Source: Nautiliaceae bacterium
GTDB taxonomy: Bacteria; Campylobacterota; Campylobacteria; Campylobacterales; Nautiliaceae
DNA: 6,250 bases
NCBI GenBank assembly: GCA_027062985.1
Contig: JAMOSR010000084.1
Span: forward strand, 1-6,250
Direction: 5' to 3'
A program made the position numbers and the translations under genes. The notes beneath the pieces are model-generated. The model was not told the DNA's origin and did not search any database. It saw only the letters and a list, made by a program, of their open reading frames with translations. Below, piece after piece: positions 1 to 6,239 of the stretch (within the stretch, counting starts at the first letter, position 1; every line of letters begins with the position of its first letter).

Positions 1-38
1 CATACTTTTTTACCAAAAGTCATTGAAAGGTTTTGGGA

Positions 39-764
39 TTAATACCATATTCTTTCAAGATAAAGGCCGTTTGGGGGGGCTAAATGTTTGTTTATAACTT
101 TTTCTTTTCTAAGCTGAGTTTTTAAATCTTCAATGTTTAGTTTTTGTTCGTTTATTTTTAATAAAAAATCTACAATTATTCTTATTTGTCCTCTTAAAAA
201 TCCGTTTCCGCTTATTTTAACAATCCATAAGTTTTTATAGGAAAAAATTTTTGCTTCGAATATTTCTCTGATGTAATTGTTTACTTCGCTTCCGGTCTTT
301 GCGAAATATTCAAAATCATGTTTTCCTTTTAATATATTAAGAGCCTTGTTTAAAAGATGAAAATTTATTTTTTTATCGTAAAATGTGGTGTAATCTGCCG
401 TATGGGGTGAAAAAGAAGGATTTAATATATATCTGTAACTTCTTTTTTTAGCATCAAATCTTGGGTTAAAGTTATCGTTTGTAGGCTTTATTTTTTTTAT
501 GTGAATATATGGATGCAACATTTTATTTAATGAAATAGTGAGCTTATAAATATCCCAAAAACTTGGAATGTAAAAAGAGATAACCTGATTTAAGGCATGA
601 ACTCCACTATCTGTTCTTCCTGCATGTTGAATTTTGGAATTTATGTTTATTTTTTTTAATGCTTTTTGAATTTCTCCCTGCACTGTTTTTTTATCAGGTT
701 GAATTTGCATGCCATGAAATTTGCTTCCATCATAAGAAATTATGGCTAAAATTTTCTTTTCCAT
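39..764 (-). CDS. truA: tRNA pseudouridine(38-40) synthase TruA
   Basis: TruA converts uridines 38-40 of the anticodon arm of many tRNAs to pseudouridine in the cytoplasm. The 241-residue product has the family's usual length. It starts with the YDGS-x-FHG-x-Q block (residues 11-20) and TVQGEI (27-32). The catalytic motif GRTDSGVHA (49-57) carries the nucleophile Asp52. The conserved R-x-Y-R-Y stretch lies at 108-112, GKHDF at 147-151, GNGFLRGQIR at 186-195 and the terminal APPNGLYLERIWY at 229-241, so the gene is complete. The ATG lies inside the upstream permease gene (19 nt overlap). A perfect AGGAGG (777-782) sits 12 nt before it, a rather long spacing, but no other in-frame start codon falls between the two. 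It is the last clear gene of the operon. A run of seven C on the coding strand near the 3' end encodes the conserved Ala-Pro-Pro. The function is certain from the motifs; linkage to envelope genes looks positional only. Confidence 0.97.
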   Translation of the reverse strand: MEKKILAIISYDGSKFHGMQIQPDKKTVQGEIQKALKKININSKIQHAGRTDSGVHALNQVISFYIPSFWDIYKLTISLNKMLHPYIHIKKIKPTNDNFNPRFDAKKRSYRYILNPSFSPHTADYTTFYDKKINFHLLNKALNILKGKHDFEYFAKTGSEVNNYIREIFEAKIFSYKNLWIVKISGNGFLRGQIRIIVDFLLKINEQKLNIEDLKTQLRKEKVINKHLAPPNGLYLERIWY

Positions 765-1717
765 ATGTAGGTAATTCCTCCTAAAATAAAAAATATTATA
801 GGTATTATAATTGATATTATAAGATTTTTATTGGCAAAAGCTAAGGATATGTAAATAGATATGAGCATTAGAGAGTATAAAATATGTCTGTCTTTATGAA
901 GTCTTGGGTGAAAAAATCCAAATATCGGAATAAATAGAAAAAGACTTATCGGAATTAGGGCTATAGGAAAATATTTTGTGAATATTTTTTTATTTTGGGA
1001 AAAATAATCTTTTATATTAAATAAAGAGAGGGTTGTTTTTGGAATTTTTTTATTTATTTTCATATTTTCGAACGTTACTTTGTAATTTTTTTCAATATCG
1101 TATAGCTTACCATGGCGTATAGTAAATTTTATAAAACCGTTTTTGTTATTCAGGTTAGCAGAAGAGGCTAAAATAAAATTATTGTTTTTTTTGTTAAAGA
1201 GATATATATTACTGAAATTTTTTTGGGAATTTTGAGTAGCAAAAACATACCATTCCCCAAATTGCTGAGAAATCTGTTTTGACTGAAGGTTAAATTTAGC
1301 TTCTTGTTTTTTTTGATTTTTAAGATTTTGATATGCGCTTTTTGAGTATGGTATTGATATAAAAAGAATTATTAAATTAATAAAAGTAATCAATAAAGCG
1401 CTAAAAAAAAAGGGTTTTAGGATTTTTTTAGGAGAAATTCCAAGAGATAAAAGAGCTACTAATTCCTGGGTCTCGCTTATTTTTGCAAGAGTATTGCTTG
1501 AGGCGATTATAAAAGAAATGGAAAGTGCTATAAATACAACCTGAGGAAATTTTAAAAAATAGAGTTTTAAAAGGTCAGTGAAGTTAATTTGTATATCAGC
1601 AGTTACGTTTGATATGGAGATGATAAAAATTAAAGAGACAATGGCTGTGATTATTCCAAATAGAGTTGTGAAAGACTTAAAAAAAGATAAAAAGAGATAT
1701 TTTGACAGTTTATCCAT
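746..1717 (-). CDS. LptF/LptG-family inner-membrane permease
   Basis: This is a predicted permease subunit of the LptB2FG transporter family (YjgP/YjgQ), which extracts lipopolysaccharide from the inner membrane and passes it to the periplasmic Lpt bridge. The 323-residue product shows the expected layout. Hydrophobic segments lie at about 8-36, 55-76 and 101-124. A polar, Asn/Lys-rich periplasmic region of about 115 residues follows (125-240), then three more hydrophobic segments at about 249-270, 278-296 and 297-317. Between segments two and three, residues 84-95 (QELVALLSLGIS) match the cytoplasmic coupling helix that contacts the LptB ATPase, with Glu85 at the conserved acidic position. 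The ATG overlaps the prepilin peptidase gene by 8 nt, with GGAG 8 nt upstream. It is somewhat shorter than E. coli LptF or LptG (about 360). Whether it acts as LptF or LptG cannot be told from this gene alone, and no LptB or partner permease is present here. Confidence 0.85.
   Translation of the reverse strand: MDKLSKYLFLSFFKSFTTLFGIITAIVSLIFIISISNVTADIQINFTDLLKLYFLKFPQVVFIALSISFIIASSNTLAKISETQELVALLSLGISPKKILKPFFFSALLITFINLIILFISIPYSKSAYQNLKNQKKQEAKFNLQSKQISQQFGEWYVFATQNSQKNFSNIYLFNKKNNNFILASSANLNNKNGFIKFTIRHGKLYDIEKNYKVTFENMKINKKIPKTTLSLFNIKDYFSQNKKIFTKYFPIALIPISLFLFIPIFGFFHPRLHKDRHILYSLMLISIYISLAFANKNLIISIIIPIIFFILGGITYIWKRKF
777..782 (-). promoter_or_regulatory. Ribosome binding site of truA, long spacing
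   Basis: A perfect AGGAGG on the minus strand lies 12 nt before the truA ATG, inside the 3' end of the permease gene. The spacing is longer than the usual 5-9 nt, but no alternative start codon in the truA frame lies closer. The strong match may compensate for the distance. Confidence 0.65.
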
Positions 1718-2453
1718 ACAGACGGCTCCATAAATTCAGGAAGAAATCGTCAAAATACCATGTTATGAATGTTCCTAAGGCTAAAAAAGGAATAAAAGGA
1801 AGTTCTAAATCGCTGTTTTTTATTCTATTGTAAAGAGAAGGGAAGATTGCTATTAATGAAGCTATAAATACGGCTATAACGGCAAGTTTAGTTCCAAGCA
1901 TAGCTCCCATCGTTCCGGCGACTATAATATCTCCTTCTCCCATAGCTTCCCTTTTAATAAGATAACTTATATAAAATCTAATCAAACTCATTCCACCCAT
2001 AAGAATAAGAGCGTTTTTTAAATTTTCCAAAATATCAGGAGATGAAAAAAAGGCAAGTGTTAAAGCAAGCAGGTTGAGACTATCAGGTACCGCTTTGTAA
2101 TCCAGGTCTATAACGCTTAAAGCCAGCAGTGTTGCGAAGATGGCAAAATTAATTATAAAAAAGAGGTCTATATGATGGAATTTTGTGTATACCAAAACAG
2201 CGAGCAGACCCGTTAAAAACTCTATTAAAGGATATCTTAAAGATATTTTTTCCTTGCAATAAGCACATTTCCCTTTTAGAAAAAACCAACTCAAAAGAGG
2301 AATATTGTGCCATGGTTTTAATCTGTTGTTGCATTTTGGACAGCTGCTTGGGGGAAAAGCGATATTTTTTTCCCGGGGGATTCTGTAAATTATTACGTTT
2401 AAAAAACTTCCTATACAAATTCCTATTATAAATACCAAAATAATTTCAATCAT
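1710..2453 (-). CDS. Type IV prepilin peptidase (A24 family, PilD-like)
   Basis: This integral membrane aspartic protease cleaves, and in many members N-methylates, type IV prepilins and type II secretion pseudopilins. The 247-residue product starts with a hydrophobic segment containing GSFLNVIIYRIP (15-26), the family's N-terminal signature. A cytoplasmic loop follows with two zinc-type CxxC pairs (Cys38/Cys41 and Cys63/Cys66) and the motif SLRYPLIEFLTG (71-82). The catalytic region has IDLDYKAVPD (115-124), where Asp116 is the likely first active-site residue. The second signature is GEGD (172-175), with Asp175 as the second catalytic residue. Several hydrophobic segments fill the rest, giving a typical polytopic protein. 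The ATG shares one base with the uppS stop codon (TAATG), with GGAGG 6 nt upstream, so translational coupling is likely. No pilin gene is in the window, so its substrates are unknown; transformation, twitching or secretion pseudopilins are all possible. The family assignment is secure. Confidence 0.95.
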   Translation of the reverse strand: MIEIILVFIIGICIGSFLNVIIYRIPREKNIAFPPSSCPKCNNRLKPWHNIPLLSWFFLKGKCAYCKEKISLRYPLIEFLTGLLAVLVYTKFHHIDLFFIINFAIFATLLALSVIDLDYKAVPDSLNLLALTLAFFSSPDILENLKNALILMGGMSLIRFYISYLIKREAMGEGDIIVAGTMGAMLGTKLAVIAVFIASLIAIFPSLYNRIKNSDLELPFIPFLALGTFITWYFDDFFLNLWSRLYG

Positions 2454-3115
2454 TAAATTCCTCCAAATCTTCTTTCTCTTTTATGAAAATCTTTTATAAT
2501 ATTTTCAAGTTCTTCTGAGGTAAAATCTGGCCATAAAGTCTCCGTAAAAAACATTTCCGCATACGCTATCTGCCATAAAAGAAAATTACTGACTCTTATT
2601 TCTCCGCTTGTTCGTATCAGTAAATCCACGTCTGTGCTTATATCAAGGTTTTTTTGGATGTTTTCAGGCGTGATTTCTTCTTTATTTTCAATTGTTTTTT
2701 TAACTGCTCTTGTTATTTCGTCTCTGCTTCCGTAGTTAAGGGCAAGTACCTGAGTCAGTTTTTTAAAATCTTTAGTAACTTCTTTTGTATATTCTATTCT
2801 TTTTCTCAGAGCCGGGGAAAATTTACTTATATCTCCTATAACGTCGAATTTTACTTCATTTTTTATATAGGTGGGCAGTTCTTTTTTCAGCCAGTTGTCA
2901 AGTAGCCTCATTAAAAAATCGACTTCCATTTTGGGTCTTTTCCAGTTTTCGGTTGAAAAAGCATAAAGAGTTAATATTTCTATTTCGGGGTTGTTTGCAC
3001 AGTAAGTGGTTATCTCTTTTACAACTTCTGCACCTTTTTTGTGTCCTTCCGTTCTTTTAAGGCCTCTTTTTTTGGCCCATCTTCCGTTTCCGTCCATAAT
3101 AATTGCCAAGTGCAT
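2453..3115 (-). CDS. uppS: Undecaprenyl diphosphate synthase (cis-prenyltransferase)
   Basis: UppS adds eight isopentenyl units to farnesyl diphosphate in cis, making the C55 carrier lipid for peptidoglycan and surface polysaccharide assembly. The 220-residue product has every hallmark motif. MDGNGRWA (7-14) carries the Mg-binding catalytic Asp8. GHKKGAE (24-30), FSTENW (53-58) and NYGSRDEI (127-134) follow. LLIRTSGEIRVSNFLLWQ (165-182) holds Arg168, Arg174 and Ser176, which bind the isopentenyl diphosphate. WPDF (195-198) and the terminal RRFGG (215-219) complete the set. It is about 30 residues shorter than E. coli UppS, mostly because the N-terminal lead is short. The ATG is the only possible start: an in-frame TGA lies five codons upstream. 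AAAGG lies 7 nt before the ATG, and the preceding gene stops 2 nt before it. The function is certain, and it pairs logically with GlmU in wall precursor supply. Confidence 0.98.
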   Translation of the reverse strand: MHLAIIMDGNGRWAKKRGLKRTEGHKKGAEVVKEITTYCANNPEIEILTLYAFSTENWKRPKMEVDFLMRLLDNWLKKELPTYIKNEVKFDVIGDISKFSPALRKRIEYTKEVTKDFKKLTQVLALNYGSRDEITRAVKKTIENKEEITPENIQKNLDISTDVDLLIRTSGEIRVSNFLLWQIAYAEMFFTETLWPDFTSEELENIIKDFHKRERRFGGI

Positions 3116-3117
3116 AT

Positions 3118-3798
3118 TTATACCTTTAAATCAAGTAAAGAGTTTTTAAACTCGTACAGGGGTTTTGGTTCTTTTAAAATTGTCTTTATTTCCAGCTCTA
3201 TCTCTTTTTTATGATGTTTTATAAGTTCTATTACGTTTTTATAAGGAGAAATTATAACGGCTTTGTAAGAAAATATTTCTCCTTCTATTTCTCCTAGGTT
3301 TGAAAATACTGAATAAAATGATACCTTATTTTTCGTATATTTATACTGCATAAGAGACTTTTTATTATTTTCTTTTATACTCAGATGATATATTTCTTTT
3401 TCCAGTGCCAGCAAAAGATTTGCAAAAAACATAAATTCGTTTTTGTCTTTTGAAATTGAAAGATGCTTTAAAATTTCCTTTTTATTATAATGTTTAAAAC
3501 CTTCGGGGATATTTGTTTTTTCAAGAATTTCCATAAGTTTAGGAAGTTCTTTTAAATTGGTTATCTGAATTCTGTTTTTAAACTCTTTTATCTGCGCGAG
3601 ATATTTTTTGCCTACTTCTAAAGGAATATAGCTTTTTGTTTCTGTTTCCCTGTTTCCGAGTTTTATCAGGTACGTAATGGGGTTTATTTCTTTTTTTATT
3701 TCAACTTTTACCGGTAGTGTTGCGTTAAATTCCGTTGGTGTGTTTAATCTGTTAAGGGTTTTTAAAACTTTTCCTACTTTAGATATGTTTAACGGCAT
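3118..3798 (-). CDS. Uncharacterised protein, possibly FliK-like in layout
   Basis: I do not recognise a named family with certainty. The 226-residue product is Lys/Ile/Leu/Glu-rich and soluble, with no signal peptide or membrane segment. Residues 1-30 are polar. A probable beta-rich part at about 31-82 includes ITYLIKLGN and PLEVGKKYLAQI. A helical stretch (about 84-150) follows, and the end at about 158-210 reads NLGEIEGEI, then a beta strand KAVIIS, then a long Lys/Glu helix. This order loosely recalls FliK-type hook-length-control proteins, whose C-terminal domain has an LG-x-V/I-x-V strand followed by a strand and a helix. That is inference from pattern only. The ATG (AGGA 6 nt upstream) lies inside the end of coaBC with a 20 nt overlap; the next Met is residue 89, so this start is firm. 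From memory, C. jejuni has an unnamed gene at the same place (Cj0823), which argues for a conserved real gene. Confidence 0.85.
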   Translation of the reverse strand: MPLNISKVGKVLKTLNRLNTPTEFNATLPVKVEIKKEINPITYLIKLGNRETETKSYIPLEVGKKYLAQIKEFKNRIQITNLKELPKLMEILEKTNIPEGFKHYNKKEILKHLSISKDKNEFMFFANLLLALEKEIYHLSIKENNKKSLMQYKYTKNKVSFYSVFSNLGEIEGEIFSYKAVIISPYKNVIELIKHHKKEIELEIKTILKEPKPLYEFKNSLLDLKV

Positions 3799-4921
3799 CC
3801 GCTATCCTAAAAGCTATATTTTCTTTACTGTCTTGAGGAAATTTTTCCGTTTTTTCTTTTGTGATAAAAATTATCTCGTTTTCATCGCTTCCGAAATCGT
3901 TTCTTGTAAGAAGGTTTAGACATACGGCGTCTAGATTTTTCTTTTTTAAGGACTGTTTTGCGTATTTGAGCGCATTTTTTTCATCTCTTTCGGCTTTAAA
4001 CCCTATGCGTTTAAATTTTTTCTTTTTAAGAGATTCCAATATGTCTATATTTTTTTCCATCTTAAGTATCATTTTTTCGCCTATTTGTTCTTTTTTTATT
4101 TTTCCGGGCGTATATTTTGGTTTAAAATCGGCAATAGCGGCTGCCATTATTAGATAATCAGGATTTTCTTTTAATATCGCTTTTAAATAATCTTCGGCGC
4201 TTTGGACTTTTATCTGTTTTATTTCTTTGCTTAAATTATGTTCTTTACTTGATATAAGCGTTACATCCGCTCCTTTGATATAAAAAGCTTTTGCCAGGGC
4301 TTCTCCCATTTTTCCGCTGGAAAAGTTGCTTATAAATCTTACGTCGTCTATTTTTTCTATACTTCCCCCGGCAGTTACCGCTACTTTTTTTCCTTTCCAG
4401 AACTCTTCTTTATTTACTTCACGCAATGCCCTTAAAAATATTTCTTCAGGTTCGACCATTTTTCCAATACCTTCATCTCCGCAGGCTAAAAGTCCCGCAT
4501 TTGCTTCTATAATGTTTAGTTTTTTAAAACTGCTCTGGGTTGTCGGGTGAATATACATATGGGTGTTTGCAGCCGGTGCGAAAAGGACCGGGGCTTTTGT
4601 AGCAAGATATGTTTGAAGCAAAAGATTATCCGCTATTCCGTTTGCAGCTTTGTTTATCGTATTTGCGGTGGCGGGGGCTATAATATAAATATCCGCCCAT
4701 TTGGCGTAATCTATATGATTGAGCTCCCCTGCCCAGTTTTCGTTTTTTTCTATTAATACTTTATTTCTTGTAAGGGCTTCGAATGTAAGGGGAGTTATGA
4801 ATTTTGAGGCCGCTTTGCTCATAACAACCCTTACTTCATCTCCTCTTTTTATAAAAAGCCTTATAAGCTCGCAGGTTTTATAAATAGCGATACTTCCCGT
4901 TACTCCTATTAATACTTTCAA
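3779..4921 (-). CDS. coaBC: Bifunctional phosphopantothenoylcysteine decarboxylase/synthetase CoaBC
   Basis: This fused enzyme (also called Dfp) carries out two steps of coenzyme A synthesis: CoaB couples 4'-phosphopantothenate to cysteine using CTP, and CoaC, an FMN protein, decarboxylates the product. The 380-residue length is normal. The CoaC half (about 1-175) shows GSIAIYK (9-15), active-site His69 in LNHIDYAKWAD, APATANTINKAANGIADNLL (82-101), PAANTHMY (116-123) and LACGDEGIGKM (145-155) with the flap Cys147. The CoaB half shows VTAGGSIEKID (182-192), RFISNFSSGKMG (195-206), AAIADFKP (251-258), KIKK (264-267) and GFKAE (297-301). The start codon is TTG, overlapping the glmU stop as TTGA, with GGGAG 6 nt upstream. 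The first downstream ATG (Met34) would remove the nucleotide-binding loop, so TTG is preferred. PAAN replaces the usual PxMN, but the Asn is kept. The function is certain. Confidence 0.97.
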   Translation of the reverse strand: MKVLIGVTGSIAIYKTCELIRLFIKRGDEVRVVMSKAASKFITPLTFEALTRNKVLIEKNENWAGELNHIDYAKWADIYIIAPATANTINKAANGIADNLLLQTYLATKAPVLFAPAANTHMYIHPTTQSSFKKLNIIEANAGLLACGDEGIGKMVEPEEIFLRALREVNKEEFWKGKKVAVTAGGSIEKIDDVRFISNFSSGKMGEALAKAFYIKGADVTLISSKEHNLSKEIKQIKVQSAEDYLKAILKENPDYLIMAAAIADFKPKYTPGKIKKEQIGEKMILKMEKNIDILESLKKKKFKRIGFKAERDEKNALKYAKQSLKKKNLDAVCLNLLTRNDFGSDENEIIFITKEKTEKFPQDSKENIAFRIADAVKHI

Positions 4922-6198
4922 TCTCTTCTCCCGAAAAATTTGTAATAAAAATCTTTAATAATTTTTAGAGGAGCTCTGCTTATTGCGAGTTCTCCTTTTT
5001 TTACGTCTTTATTTACGGTGCTTCCGGCCGCTATTATTACATCGTCTTCAATAATAACGGGAGCGATAAGCTGAGTGTCGCTGCCGACAAATACGTTTTT
5101 TCCTATTTTTGTTTTATATTTTGCTTTTCCGTCGTAATTACATGTAATTGTACCGGCTCCTATATTTGTTCCTTCTTCTATTTCACTATCTCCTAGATAA
5201 CTCAGATGTCCGGCTTTTACGCCTTTTAGTTTAGAAGCTTTTACTTCTACGAAATTTCCTATGTGCGTATCTATAAGTTCGCTTTTTGGTCTTATTCTGG
5301 CCATAGGACCGACTCCTGAATTTTTAATAACGGCGCTTTCAATAACGCTTAAGGGTCTTATTTCGCTTTCTATTATAGTCGAATCCTTAATAACGCATCC
5401 GCTATGGACTTCGCATTCTCCTAAAAAGGTGGTGTTTGCATCTATGAAAATGGTATTTGGCAGATGCATAATAACGCCTTCTTGCATCCAAAACTCTTTT
5501 ATTCTTTTACACATAATCTCTTCTGCATAAGCTAAATCTTTTTTTGAATTTATTCCCCTGAAATTTTCTTCATCCACTTCTATAGCCTCTATTTCCAAAC
5601 CGTCTTTTACCGCCATTTCTATAATGTCTGTTAGATAATACTCTTTTTGAGCGTTTTGGTTTGAGAGTTTTGGCAGATATTTTTCAAGGACTTCTTTTTT
5701 AAACAGGTATACGCCGGCATTTACGTAAGGAATTTTCAGTTCTTCTTCGTTGGCGTCTTTTTGTTCTACTATTTTTTTAACTTTTCCGTTTTTTATAACC
5801 ACTCTTCCGTATCCCTCAGGATTATCGAGTTTCATAACGCTCATAACGATATCGGCGTTTTTGCTTTCGAATTTTTTAAGCTCTTCGGCTTTAATAAGTG
5901 GCATATCCCCGTTTAAAACTAAGATTTTGTCTTCTTTAAAAGAAACTTCTTTTAACGCTCCGCCCGTTCCCGGAAAATTTTTCAGGTCCTGTTTAATGAT
6001 ATTTACAGGATATTTTGATACAATACTTTTAACAGTTTCGAATTGATGATTTAATATAACGTCGAGATGAGGAGTCAGTTTTAAAGATTCTTCAATTATA
6101 TATTCTATCATCGGTTTGTTACATAAAGTATGAATGACTTTTGCCGATTTGCTTTTCATACGAGTGCCTTTACCGGCGGCTAATATAACTATTTGCAT
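4918..6198 (-). CDS. glmU: Bifunctional UDP-GlcNAc pyrophosphorylase/GlcN-1-P acetyltransferase GlmU
   Basis: GlmU acetylates glucosamine-1-phosphate and then couples it to UTP, giving UDP-GlcNAc for peptidoglycan and lipid A. The 426-residue product contains both domains. The N-terminal uridylyltransferase has LAAGKGTRM (6-14), PGTGGAL (76-82), LNGDMPL (95-101), EGYGRVV (128-134) and YVNAGVYLF (158-166). The C-terminal left-handed beta-helix has hexapeptide-type repeats from about 240, then the acetyltransferase motifs: Arg311/Arg313 in ARIRP, NFVEVKASKL (325-334), AGHLSYLGD (339-347) with the probable catalytic His341, and NIGAGTITCNYDG (355-367). It is about 30 residues shorter than the E. 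coli enzyme, with no motif lost. The ATG has AAAGGA 6 nt upstream and an extended -10 promoter just before that, marking it as the first gene of the operon. It overlaps coaBC by 4 nt. The assignment is certain. Confidence 0.98.
   Translation of the reverse strand: MQIVILAAGKGTRMKSKSAKVIHTLCNKPMIEYIIEESLKLTPHLDVILNHQFETVKSIVSKYPVNIIKQDLKNFPGTGGALKEVSFKEDKILVLNGDMPLIKAEELKKFESKNADIVMSVMKLDNPEGYGRVVIKNGKVKKIVEQKDANEEELKIPYVNAGVYLFKKEVLEKYLPKLSNQNAQKEYYLTDIIEMAVKDGLEIEAIEVDEENFRGINSKKDLAYAEEIMCKRIKEFWMQEGVIMHLPNTIFIDANTTFLGECEVHSGCVIKDSTIIESEIRPLSVIESAVIKNSGVGPMARIRPKSELIDTHIGNFVEVKASKLKGVKAGHLSYLGDSEIEEGTNIGAGTITCNYDGKAKYKTKIGKNVFVGSDTQLIAPVIIEDDVIIAAGSTVNKDVKKGELAISRAPLKIIKDFYYKFFGRRD
4928..4932 (-). 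promoter_or_regulatory. Ribosome binding site deciding the TTG start of coaBC
   Basis: GGGAG on the minus strand ends 6 nt before the TTG at 4919-4921. No ATG or GTG lies at a suitable distance, and the protein homology begins exactly at this codon (MKVLIGVTGS). The site lies within the last codons of glmU, so ribosomes ending glmU could restart here. Confidence 0.8.
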
Positions 6199-6204
6199 AG
6201 TTTA

Positions 6205-6210
6205 TCCTTT
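6205..6210 (-). promoter_or_regulatory. Ribosome binding site of glmU
   Basis: AAAGGA on the minus strand lies 6 nt before the glmU ATG, and seven consecutive A on that strand run into it (T run at 6208-6214). It supports the chosen start and fits within the short leader predicted from the adjacent promoter. Confidence 0.8.
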
Positions 6211-6219
6211 TTTTACAAA

Positions 6220-6228
6220 ATTATACCA
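6220..6228 (-). promoter_or_regulatory. Extended -10 promoter of the glmU operon
   Basis: On the minus strand these bases read TGGTATAAT, an exact extended -10 element (TGn followed by TATAAT, the hexamer being 6220-6225). No good -35 hexamer lies 16-18 bases upstream, which agrees with the weak -35 known for the housekeeping sigma factor in Campylobacter and relatives. Transcription would start near 6213, giving a leader of about 14 nt that still contains the AAAGGA ribosome binding site. It is the only convincing promoter seen for the seven-gene run. Start site and strength are inferred. Confidence 0.7.
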
Positions 6229-6239
6229 AAAGGAAGTTA

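Noticed and set aside
12..35. Inverted repeat CCAAAA ... TTTTGG just after truA, as a possible terminator
   Set aside because: The stem is only six mostly A/T pairs with a 12-base loop. No T run follows it in the direction of truA transcription; the nearby T run is on the wrong strand and side.
2149..2418. A second minus-strand open frame of 89 codons inside the prepilin peptidase gene
   Set aside because: It lies wholly within a gene with clear catalytic motifs, has no family features and reads as a frame shadow.
2183..2905. Plus-strand open frames of about 80 codons opposite the prepilin peptidase and uppS genes
   Set aside because: They are antisense to secure genes, and their Cys/Phe-rich composition is what the reverse of Lys/Glu-rich coding gives.
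3677..4756. Several plus-strand open frames (69-98 codons) opposite the unknown gene and coaBC
   Set aside because: All are Phe/Ser-rich mirror frames of an AT-rich coding strand, without known motifs.
5136..5149. Perfect 14-base palindrome AATTACATGTAATT, like a regulator binding site
   Set aside because: It lies deep in glmU and encodes the conserved TITCNY residues with ordinary codons, far from any promoter. A chance product of codon choice is the simpler explanation.
5261..6046. Two plus-strand open frames opposite glmU
   Set aside because: They are antisense to conserved GlmU motifs and show no independent coding evidence.
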